Source of the DNA: Burkholderiales bacterium RIFCSPHIGHO2_12_FULL_61_11
GTDB lineage: Bacteria > Pseudomonadota > Gammaproteobacteria > Burkholderiales > Burkholderiaceae_C
DNA length: 6,714 nt
Assembly (NCBI GenBank): GCA_001770785.1
Contig: MERZ01000373.1
Span: 28,625-35,338, forward strand
Direction: 5' to 3'
The notes beneath the pieces are model-generated. The model was given only the letters and a program-made list of their open reading frames with translations, did no database searches and was not told the origin of the DNA. Of the stretch, positions 1 to 6,714 are shown in pieces; position 1 is the first letter of the stretch, and each line of letters opens with the position of its first letter. Both the position numbers and the translations under genes were made by a program.

Positions 1-1177
1 GACGCTCCCTATTTGCAGTCATATTAGTCGCTGCTTGCGCCCGTCCTTGTTGGGCCAGGGCCATAATATGATCTTCAAAACTGGTCAGCCGGTCGGTCGT
101 GGCGCGCCACGCGGCCAGGCTGCTGTAGTTGTCGACCAGCCAGCTCAGCGAGTCCTGCACGCGACCGAAGGCTGACGAGATTTGTATCAGCTCACCCAGT
201 TGGATGGCGCCGCTAAAAAAGCGTGGCGCCGCAACAATGAAGGGAAAAACCACGGCGGCCTGGCCGAAAAAGTTGGTAAACCACACCAGGTTTTTCTGCT
301 TCCTGATCAGTTTGAGGTAGTTGCCCAGTACGGCGGAAAAGCGGCTGTCGAGCTGCGCTCGCTCCACGCCTTCGCCCTTGTCCAGCGCGATGGATTCGCT
401 GTATTCGCGCACCCGCACCATGTGGTGGCGAAAGTCGGCTTCGTAACGCTGCTGCAAAAAGTTGAGCCTGATTTGTGGTCGCCCGATATAGTGGGTGATG
501 ACGCTGCCGGCAACGCAATACAGCACCGCCATCCAGACCATGAAGCCCGGAATGCTGTAACTGATGCCGCCCAGCGTGAAGGCGAAAGCACCCGACAGCG
601 TCCACAAGATGCCGACAAAACTCACCAGCGTGACCAGGGCATTCAAGAGGCCCATGCTCAGCGAAATGCTGTAGCTGGTAAACAGGTTGATGTCTTCCTG
701 AATCCGCTGGTCCGGGTTGTCAGGCGTCTTCGCGGCATTCAGGGCATTGGCGGCGCCGAGGTCAGGCCCGGTAAATCGCGCCAGCTCCATTTTGTAAAAC
801 GCATGGTCGGCCAGCCAGCGCTGCAGGTAGTGCGCCGTCATCCAGGCGCGCCAGCGCAGCTCCAGCAACTGCGTCAGGTAAAAGCGGTAAACGGCAATCA
901 GGATGAAGGCAAACGCCAGATAGGTAAAACGCCCGAGCTGCGTCCAGAAAACCGCTGCGTCCTTGTTTTGCAGGGCGTCGTAAAACACCCGGTTCCACTC
1001 ATTGAGCAGCACCAGCATGTAGACCGCGCCCAGGTTCAGCAGCACGATGGCCAGCAGCAGGCCGCGCGCTTTCCATTTGTCTTCACTTTTGAAGTAGGGT
1101 GCCGACAGCGCCCCGGCGCGGGCCGTGAACAGCTTGAAGGCGCTGAATTTGAGGGCAATGCGTGACCGCAGATTCAT
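1..1177 (-). CDS. ABC transporter, fused permease/ATPase of the YddA/SbmA-BacA type (C-terminal part cut by window edge)
   Basis: The frame is open from the ATG at 1177 to the left edge, giving 392 visible residues. They correspond to the membrane half of a fused ABC transporter of the YddA (COG4178) type, related to SbmA/BacA. The N-terminal 30 residues are basic. Hydrophobic spans lie at about residues 38-58, 83-100, 170-200, 207-228 and 299-318. Two family signatures are visible: LNEWNRVFYDALQ at 58-70, and DNPDQRIQEDINLFT at 153-167. The Walker A, ABC signature and Walker B motifs would lie beyond base 1 and cannot be checked. Such proteins work as inner-membrane homodimers; relatives move peptides or cobalamin-like compounds, but the substrate here is unknown. 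The start lies 20 bp after the 5'-nucleotidase stop with only a weak GGA upstream, which suggests co-transcription or coupling. Between about residues 131 and 152 there is an Ala/Gly-rich stretch that seems longer than in other members I recall. Confidence 0.9.
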   Translation of the reverse strand, partial: MNLRSRIALKFSAFKLFTARAGALSAPYFKSEDKWKARGLLLAIVLLNLGAVYMLVLLNEWNRVFYDALQNKDAAVFWTQLGRFTYLAFAFILIAVYRFYLTQLLELRWRAWMTAHYLQRWLADHAFYKMELARFTGPDLGAANALNAAKTPDNPDQRIQEDINLFTSYSISLSMGLLNALVTLVSFVGILWTLSGAFAFTLGGISYSIPGFMVWMAVLYCVAGSVITHYIGRPQIRLNFLQQRYEADFRHHMVRVREYSESIALDKGEGVERAQLDSRFSAVLGNYLKLIRKQKNLVWFTNFFGQAAVVFPFIVAAPRFFSGAIQLGELIQISSAFGRVQDSLSWLVDNYSSLAAWRATTDRLTSFEDHIMALAQQGRAQAATNMTANRER

Positions 1178-1197
1178 GGATGCAGGTCCGGTCCGGG

Positions 1198-2130
1198 TCA
1201 TGGCGACAGTGGGTTGGCAACGCCGCAGGCCACATGGCCAGCGGGCACATGCCGGGCCGCTGAATGGACGTGGCCGGCCTGGTCGTCAAAGAAAAAATCG
1301 GGTTCGAATTCGCGCAGAAACTCGCCCTTGGCCAAGCCGCCGAGGAACATCGCTTCATCCACCTCGATGTTCCAGTCCATCAGTGTGCGGATGGCGCGCT
1401 CATGCGCCGGCGCGCTGCGCGCGGTCACCAGCGCGGTACGCAGTCGCATTTGCGGTGTGCCGGCTTGCTGCAGGCGGTGCAGCGCCTTGAGCAAGGGCAT
1501 GAAGGGCCCTGGGGGCAGCGGTTTTGCCGCCAGCTTGCGCTCGTGCTTTTGAAAGGCTTGCAGGCCGCCCTGCTGGAACACCCGCTCGGCCTCGTCGGAA
1601 AACAGCACCGCATCGCCGTCAAATGCGATCCGGACCTCGTTGGGATAGGTGCTTTTGGCGTGGATCGATTGCGTGGCGACGGTCGCCGCTGCAAAGCCGG
1701 CGTCCAGTGCCGCCCGCACGTCCTCGGGATTGGCTGACAGGAACAGGTTGGCCTGCAAGGGGCGCAGGTAGTGATACGGCGCGCGACCCTTGGTGAACAC
1801 GCCGCGCTCCAGCGGGAGCTTGTTGGCACCCGCCGAGCGAAACACCCGTAGCCCTGACACCGGGTCATTGCGCGAAAGCATCACCACTTCGACCCGCTTG
1901 ATATCGGTGTTGAAAGCCAGCAGCTTCTTGACCAGCGAAAACGCCACGCCCGGCTTGGCCGGCAAATCAAGCCGCTCGAGCTGCAGCTTCATGTAAGCGT
2001 CGTCCTGTCGGGTGCCCAGTGCAGATTGCTGCATCAGCGCGGTTTCAAACACGCGGTTTTCTTCTTCAAAATCAAACAGCGCGCGCGACGAAATCGCCAC
2101 CACGAGCTGACCCTCAAGAGTTGCTGCCAT
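1198..2130 (-). CDS. Cytosolic 5'-nucleotidase, NT5C1A/B-like family (PF06189)
   Basis: This 310-residue protein strongly resembles the animal cytosolic 5'-nucleotidase IA/IB family, which has bacterial members of about this length. These enzymes are HAD-fold and hydrolyse nucleoside monophosphates, typically AMP or dAMP, to nucleoside and phosphate with Mg2+. Visible landmarks in order are AISSRALFDFEEEN (12-25), VVMLSRNDPVSGLRVF (82-97), the NLFLSANPEDVRAAL block (128-142), the nucleophile motif AFDGDAVLFSDEAE (169-182, with D171 and D173 as the expected catalytic pair), TARSA (236-240, motif II Thr/Ser), the conserved LAKG lysine (K268), and FFDDQ (280-284, acidic metal-binding motif). No signal peptide is seen, so it should be cytoplasmic. 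The start is preceded by AAGGCAAGG at a usable distance. It lies 144 bp after the CWC gene and 20 bp before the ABC transporter. The family is clear; the bacterial substrate is inferred. Confidence 0.93.
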   Translation of the reverse strand: MAATLEGQLVVAISSRALFDFEEENRVFETALMQQSALGTRQDDAYMKLQLERLDLPAKPGVAFSLVKKLLAFNTDIKRVEVVMLSRNDPVSGLRVFRSAGANKLPLERGVFTKGRAPYHYLRPLQANLFLSANPEDVRAALDAGFAAATVATQSIHAKSTYPNEVRIAFDGDAVLFSDEAERVFQQGGLQAFQKHERKLAAKPLPPGPFMPLLKALHRLQQAGTPQMRLRTALVTARSAPAHERAIRTLMDWNIEVDEAMFLGGLAKGEFLREFEPDFFFDDQAGHVHSAARHVPAGHVACGVANPLSP

Positions 2131-2274
2131 AAGTGATGCCTTGCCTTGGTGCGGAATGTGCGGTTAGCCGATTGGCAGCGCCAGTGTGCCATTGTCCATA
2201 ATCCTGGATTGCTCAGTCCGGCGCGTGCCGGTTCGGTGACGGCAGCCTGGCCTCCAGTGGGAAGACGGTGCCGC
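2131..2274. other. Intergenic gap between the CWC and 5'-nucleotidase genes
   Basis: This 144-bp gap carries no gene that I can support. On the minus strand a weak promoter-like pair, TGGACA followed 17 bases later by GCCAAT, can be drawn about 2175-2203, but the -10 match is poor. A short stem CCGGC/GCCGG with a GCGT loop sits at 2218-2231 and has no T run on either side, so it is not a convincing terminator. Whether the nucleotidase is read from its own promoter or from ilvA cannot be settled here. Confidence 0.4.
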
Positions 2275-2514
2275 TCAATCAGGGCCAGACCCAGGGGTTG
2301 GGGTTCGCTCATCGGTGATCAGTTTGAGGCAGGCAGGACAGTAACAGCTGGCCCCAGTGGGCGGGGATGAGGATGCCACCGAAGGCACCGGCATCACAAG
2401 CGGCAACTGCGCACACCAGCACGCCGCATCGCCAGCCACATTACCGCAACGAAAGCCAGCGCCACAGTGCGGGCACAGCGAAGAGTCGGGCAATTGCGCT
2501 TCGGGTGAAAGCAT
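2275..2514 (-). CDS. Small cysteine-rich CWC family protein
   Basis: The 79-residue product has eight cysteines in a regular layout: CPHC (14-17), C23, CWC (32-34), CYC (57-59) and CPAC with its last Cys at 62. This matches the Cys_rich_CWC family of small bacterial proteins, whose function is unknown. The pattern of CxxC-type knuckles suggests a metal-binding (zinc ribbon-like) fold, which is inference. The middle (about 38-54) is Pro/Ser-rich and looks like a linker, and the tail is low complexity. There is no signal peptide or membrane segment. It starts 12 bp after the ilvA stop with ACGGACGA upstream of the ATG, so it is probably translated from the ilvA message. The cysteine spacing makes a chance reading frame unlikely despite the short length. 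Confidence 0.85.
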   Translation of the reverse strand: MLSPEAQLPDSSLCPHCGAGFRCGNVAGDAACWCAQLPLVMPVPSVASSSPPTGASCYCPACLKLITDERTPTPGSGPD

Positions 2515-2526
2515 GATGTCGTCCGT

Positions 2527-4149
<1,623 letters not shown>

Positions 4150-4168
4150 TTTTTTCTCGCAGCCTGAC

Positions 4169-4196
4169 ATCATAGTGGGCGAGAAAAGGGATACAA
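4169..4196 (-). promoter_or_regulatory. Candidate ilvA promoter between terminator and start codon
   Basis: On the minus strand TTGTAT (4196-4191) is followed after 16 bases by TATGAT (4174-4169), a five-of-six match to the sigma70 -10 box. Initiation would fall near 4162, leaving a leader of about 13 bases with the GCGAG ribosome site and the ATG at 4149. The -35 match is weak (three of six). It lies just past the T run of the upstream terminator, which would explain how ilvA is expressed despite that terminator. Confidence 0.4.
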
Positions 4197-4226
4197 AAAA
4201 AGGCCCAGACCTTGCGGTCTGGGCCT
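4195..4226 (-). terminator. Strong intrinsic terminator, minus strand
   Basis: A perfect 10-bp inverted repeat, GGCCCAGACC (4202-4211) and GGTCTGGGCC (4216-4225), encloses a four-base loop. Flanking A4201 and T4226 can extend the stem by one pair. Read on the minus strand the stem is followed by seven Ts (4201-4195), the classic Rho-independent layout. Read on the plus strand it is followed by TATAAATCC, so it is not a good terminator in that direction. It ends whatever is transcribed leftwards from about 4310, and lies 46 bp upstream of the ilvA start. Confidence 0.88.
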
Positions 4227-4310
4227 ATAAATCCACCCTTTGAGGAGGTGGAGGAGACAACCAGTGCAAAAATACGTTCAGCCCATTGGCGCAATCGGTA
4301 TTTACGCGAT
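4195..4310 (-). ncRNA. Candidate small regulatory RNA with an anti-Shine-Dalgarno hairpin
   Basis: A minus-strand promoter (-10 at 4322-4317) and the strong terminator at 4195-4226 bracket a segment of about 116 nt without a convincing gene. The predicted transcript can fold into three stems. The first pairs GCGUAAAUAC (4307-4298) with GUAUUUUUGC (4275-4266), with one U-U mismatch. The second pairs CCACCU (4251-4246) with GGGUGG (4238-4233) around loop CCUCAAA. The third is the terminator. Between stems one and two lies single-stranded-looking UGUCUCCU. The segment at 4250-4243 reads CACCUCCU, identical to the 16S rRNA anti-Shine-Dalgarno tail, so it could bind ribosome sites of many mRNAs. 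CU-rich or C-rich loops of this kind are known in bacterial small RNAs such as staphylococcal RsaE. No named RNA family is recognised. The main alternative is an attenuated ilvA leader. Confidence 0.5.
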
Positions 4311-4316
4311 GTTTCA

Positions 4317-4346
4317 AGTATAACGGAGCCATGCTGCGCTGCACAA
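4317..4346 (-). promoter_or_regulatory. Candidate promoter for the minus-strand small RNA or ilvA leader
   Basis: On the minus strand TTGTGC (4346-4341) is separated by 18 bases from TATACT (4322-4317), a five-of-six -10 box. The predicted start is near A4310. The -35 element lies inside the perfect palindrome at 4342-4355, so a protein bound there should block this promoter. Confidence 0.5.
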
Positions 4347-4355
4347 TTTATTGTG
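4342..4355. promoter_or_regulatory. Palindrome CACAAT-TT-ATTGTG, candidate operator
   Basis: This is a perfect inverted repeat with two 6-bp arms and a 2-bp centre, placed between two divergent promoters. It covers most of the -35 box of the minus-strand promoter. The size and symmetry suit a dimeric helix-turn-helix regulator. No regulator gene is visible in the window, so its identity is unknown. Confidence 0.4.
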
Positions 4356-4356
4356 G

Positions 4357-4375
4357 CGGAAATTGAACATTTCCG
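4357..4375. promoter_or_regulatory. Palindrome CGGAAAT-TGAAC-ATTTCCG, candidate operator
   Basis: This is a perfect inverted repeat with 7-bp arms and a 5-bp spacer. It contains the -35 box TTGAAC (4363-4368) of the promoter proposed for the osmC-like gene. A dimeric regulator bound here would be expected to repress that gene. It lies one base away from the palindrome at 4342-4355; the two sequences differ, so they may be sites for different proteins. Confidence 0.42.
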
Positions 4376-4391
4376 GGTTTTCAGTTATAGA
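4363..4391 (+). promoter_or_regulatory. Candidate sigma70 promoter of the osmC-like gene
   Basis: TTGAAC (4363-4368) is followed after exactly 17 bases by TATAGA (4386-4391); both are four-of-six matches. Initiation would be near 4398, leaving about 18 bases of leader that include the AAGGA ribosome site at 4402-4406. Confidence 0.5.
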
Positions 4392-4415
4392 TTTTTCACA
4401 TAAGGAATGGTTTTT

Positions 4416-4880
4416 ATGGAATGCACAGTAAGCTGGACAGGCAACAATGCGGCAACCGGGTCGCGTTCAGGCATGACGTTTCTTGCCGAAACCGGAAGCG
4501 GCCACACGCTGGTGATGGATGGCGCGCCCGATGCCAGCAGGCCGGAAAATGGCGGCGCCAACCTGGCGCCACGCCCCATGGAAACCGTGCTTGCGGGCAC
4601 CGGCGGCTGCACGGCGTATGACGTGGTGCTGATTCTCAAACGGGGCCGCCACGATGTGCGCGGCTGCTCGGTCAAGCTCAGCTCCGAAAGGGCGCCGGTC
4701 GATCCCAAGGTATTCACCAAAATCCACATGCATTTTATGGTGACGGGGCGAGGCCTGAGTGCCAGTGCCGTTGAACGCGCGATTGCCATGAGTCACGAAA
4801 AATACTGTTCGGCCACCATCATGCTGGGCAAAACCGCGGAGATCAGCACCAGTTTTGAGTTGGTGGAGATTTCTGCCTGA
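4416..4880 (+). CDS. OsmC family protein, YhfA-like
   Basis: The 154-residue product matches the YhfA branch of the OsmC/Ohr superfamily closely in length and motifs. Landmarks are VSWTG (5-9), LVMDGAP (32-38), RPMETVLAGTGGCTAYDV (53-70), the LKRGRHDV segment (74-81), HMHFMVTG (104-111) and SHEKYCS (126-132). The superfamily detoxifies organic hydroperoxides in the cytoplasm through two cysteines; C65 and C131 sit where these are expected. YhfA itself has no firmly established substrate, so peroxidase activity is inferred. An ATG at 4407 is also in frame, but AAGGA (4402-4406) abuts it directly; the same AAGGA is 9 bases before the ATG at 4416, which I therefore prefer. It is transcribed divergently from ilvA and converges on the sugar dehydratase with only 13 bp between stop codons. 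Confidence 0.93.
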   Translation: MECTVSWTGNNAATGSRSGMTFLAETGSGHTLVMDGAPDASRPENGGANLAPRPMETVLAGTGGCTAYDVVLILKRGRHDVRGCSVKLSSERAPVDPKVFTKIHMHFMVTGRGLSASAVERAIAMSHEKYCSATIMLGKTAEISTSFELVEISA

Positions 4881-4893
4881 CCTGACGAAACCC

Positions 4894-6714
4894 TCAACCC
4901 GGCTGGTACCCCTGCACCAGCCGCTTGAGCAGGGCCTTGATGGCTGGCACGTCGTTGGCCTGTGCGGCCTCGCCCAAGGCTTGCAATTCGGGGGCCAGTT
5001 GTGCCCAGGGCAGGCTGGGCTCATGGGCTTTCATGATGCGTGGGTGCGTCGTGGCTTCGGGGTTGTCGCCTATCAGCAGCTCTTCGTAGAGTTTTTCCCC
5101 CGGTCGCAAGCCGGTGATCCGGATCGCGATATCGCCGGTATCAGCGCCTTCTTCGCGCACCGTGAGGCCCGACAGTTCGATCATGCGGCGGGCCAGATCG
5201 AGTATTTTCACCGGCGCGCCCATGTCAAGCACGAACACGTCGCCGCCCACGGCCATGGCGCCGGCCTGCAGCACCAGTTGCGCCGCCTCGGCAATGGTCA
5301 TGAAATAACGCGTGACTTCGGCATGGGTCACCGTCAGCGGTCCGCCATCGGCCAATTGCCTGCGAAACAGCGGCACCACGCTGCCGCTGGAGTCAAGCAC
5401 ATTGCCAAAGCGCACCATGGTAAAGCAGGTCTGGTTGGCCTGCGGAGCGCCAACGGCTGTGCCTGTGCCTCGATCGGAAAAGGCTGGCGCACGGTCGCCC
5501 GCGAGGGCCTGCAGCACCAACTCGGCGATGCGTTTGCTGGCGCCCATCACGTTGGTGGGCCGCACGGCCTTGTCGGTTGAAATCAGCACAAAGCGCGCCA
5601 CCGAGTTCTCCAGCGCAGCGCGCGCCATGTTGAGCGTGCCGGAGACGTTGTTGGCAACTCCTTCCCCGGCATTGCTTTCCACCATGGGCACATGCTTGTA
5701 GGCCGCCGCGTGGTAAACCATGGCTGGCCGGTAGCGCTTGCACAGGGCCGAAAGGCGCGGATAGTTGCGCACGCTTCCCAGCAGCGGCACCAGTTCGGTT
5801 TTCAATTCCCCGGCCGCGCACAGGGCCTGCAGTTCCTGGTGAATCGCGTAAAGGGCAAATTCGCTGTGTTCGAGCAGCAGCAGCTGACGCGGCCGCTGCA
5901 ACACAATCTGGCGGCACAACTCGCTGCCGATGCTGCCGCCAGCGCCGGTGACCAGCACCACCTTGTCCGTCAGGTCCCGCGCCAGCAGATATCCGTCGGG
6001 AGCCACGGGCGTGCGGCCCAGCAAGTCTTCCACATCCAGCTCATGAAAATCGCGCACCGTGACCCGGCCGCTGGCCAGGTCAGCCCAAGCCGGCAAGGTA
6101 CGAATATGCACTGGCAGCCCACGCAGATTTTCAATAATGCGGTTGCGGCGCTCCCGGGTGGCACTGGGCAAGGCCAGCAAGATGTCAGTGACCTCATGCC
6201 TGGCGACGATTTGTGCAACATCCGCAGGGCCAAATACCGGCGCGCCATTAATGCTGCGCCGGATTTTCGAGGCATCGTCATCAATAAAGCCCACCAGTTT
6301 GTACTGGCCGGTTATGCCAATGGCCGTGGCCGTCTGCACGCCTGCGCTGCCTGCCCCATAGATCAGCAGGCGTCCTTCCACGCACCGCGCCAGCCGGCCA
6401 GGGTCAGACAGCCAGAAACGCGCCAGTGCACGGCTGGTGCCCACCATCACCAGAAATATCAGTGGCTGCAACAAGCCCATGGTGCGCGGTACACCGGGCC
6501 AGCGCTGCCACAGCAGCAATGAAAAAAGCAAAACCCCGTACACCGCCACCGCTTGCGCCGTCGCCACCAATGCGGCCAGCCCGGTGTAGCGGAAGATGGC
6601 GCGGTAGAGCCCGAAGCGGATGAATATCGGAATGGCCAGCACCGGTGCCAGAGCGTAGGCCACCCATTGCGCGCCGGAAGGCCAGTGCAGCATATCCAGC
6701 CGCAGCGAAAATGC
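4894..6714 (-). CDS. Membrane-anchored nucleotide-sugar 4,6-dehydratase, WbpM/CapD/FlaA1 family (N-terminus outside window)
   Basis: The window shows 606 residues, and the frame stays open to base 6714. The codons before the internal ATG at 6693 encode AFSLRLD, which looks like the end of a first membrane span, so the real start is to the right. Counting from the first visible codon, further spans lie at about 18-37, 48-69 and 81-99. Next comes a Rossmann-like domain with YGAGSAG (119-125), then the SDR dehydratase domain with TGAGGSIG (256-263), YHAAAYKHVP (334-343), ISTDKAV (378-384), MGASK (390-394) and GLRPGEKLYEEL (535-546). The family removes water from UDP-GlcNAc-type sugars at the cytoplasmic face of the inner membrane, the first step to deoxy-amino sugars of O-antigen or capsule. 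The usual SDR YxxxK is MxxxK here (M390, K394), as in WbpM. Residues about 408-429 form a Gly/Ala/Pro-rich insertion before MVRFGNVL. The exact sugar cannot be told. Confidence 0.94.
   Translation of the reverse strand, partial: AFSLRLDMLHWPSGAQWVAYALAPVLAIPIFIRFGLYRAIFRYTGLAALVATAQAVAVYGVLLFSLLLWQRWPGVPRTMGLLQPLIFLVMVGTSRALARFWLSDPGRLARCVEGRLLIYGAGSAGVQTATAIGITGQYKLVGFIDDDASKIRRSINGAPVFGPADVAQIVARHEVTDILLALPSATRERRNRIIENLRGLPVHIRTLPAWADLASGRVTVRDFHELDVEDLLGRTPVAPDGYLLARDLTDKVVLVTGAGGSIGSELCRQIVLQRPRQLLLLEHSEFALYAIHQELQALCAAGELKTELVPLLGSVRNYPRLSALCKRYRPAMVYHAAAYKHVPMVESNAGEGVANNVSGTLNMARAALENSVARFVLISTDKAVRPTNVMGASKRIAELVLQALAGDRAPAFSDRGTGTAVGAPQANQTCFTMVRFGNVLDSSGSVVPLFRRQLADGGPLTVTHAEVTRYFMTIAEAAQLVLQAGAMAVGGDVFVLDMGAPVKILDLARRMIELSGLTVREEGADTGDIAIRITGLRPGEKLYEELLIGDNPEATTHPRIMKAHEPSLPWAQLAPELQALGEAAQANDVPAIKALLKRLVQGYQPG
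4900..4923. repeat. Hairpin at the 3' end of the dehydratase gene
   Basis: A perfect 8-bp inverted repeat CGGCTGGT / ACCAGCCG with an 8-base loop lies within the last codons of the dehydratase, 19 bp past the osmC-like stop. It has no T run in either direction, so it is not a canonical terminator. It may protect 3' ends or assist termination for the two converging transcripts. Chance within a GC-rich coding tail is possible. Confidence 0.3.

Noticed and set aside
182..1165. Plus-strand open frame (327 codons) opposite the ABC transporter
   Set aside because: The minus-strand frame gives a coherent transporter with family motifs; the plus-strand translation is low complexity and unrecognisable.
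2218..2231. Short CCGGC/GCCGG stem in the gap before the nucleotidase
   Set aside because: Five pairs and no T run; such stems are expected by chance in GC-rich DNA.
2034..2312. Minus-strand 92-codon frame bridging the CWC and nucleotidase genes
   Set aside because: It overlaps both supported genes in another frame, and the translation, rich in Arg and Trp, resembles nothing.
4855..5580. Plus-strand open frames opposite the sugar dehydratase (also 5692-6522)
   Set aside because: They lie wholly or mostly antisense to a well-conserved enzyme and show no domain.

Overview
The window is compact, GC-rich chromosomal DNA from a proteobacterium, most likely a Burkholderiales betaproteobacterium of the Comamonadaceae type (Polaromonas/Rhodoferax-like). 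That placement rests on overall protein character and gene content recalled from such genomes; no search was run. Six protein genes fill almost all of it. Five are on the minus strand and one on the plus strand. Both outer genes are cut by the window edges.

Reading in the direction of minus-strand transcription, the central block runs from about 4.2 kb down to the left edge. It holds ilvA (isoleucine-sensitive threonine ammonia-lyase), a 79-residue cysteine-rich CWC-type protein 12 bp downstream, then after a 144-bp gap a cytosolic 5'-nucleotidase of the NT5C1 family, and 20 bp later a YddA/SbmA-like ABC exporter whose ATPase half lies beyond base 1. The 12-bp and 20-bp spacings suggest two co-transcribed pairs, possibly one operon. 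Only ilvA has an obvious pathway assignment.

The right part holds a plus-strand YhfA-like OsmC family protein (4416-4880). It converges with a large minus-strand nucleotide-sugar 4,6-dehydratase of the WbpM/CapD/FlaA1 family (4894 to the right edge). The dehydratase reading frame is still open at the last base, so its true start lies outside. It probably marks the end of a surface-polysaccharide cluster to the right.

The most interesting piece is the AT-rich gap between ilvA and the osmC-like gene (4150-4415). It contains a strong minus-strand intrinsic terminator at 4195-4226. Upstream of that is a good minus-strand promoter (-10 TATACT) that would give a transcript of about 116 nt. That transcript carries a hairpin whose stem-loop includes CACCUCCU, the anti-Shine-Dalgarno sequence of 16S rRNA. 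It reads as a candidate small regulatory RNA, or alternatively as an attenuated ilvA leader. A separate promoter for ilvA can be drawn downstream of the terminator, and a divergent one for the osmC-like gene. Two perfect inverted repeats sit between the divergent promoters and look like operators.
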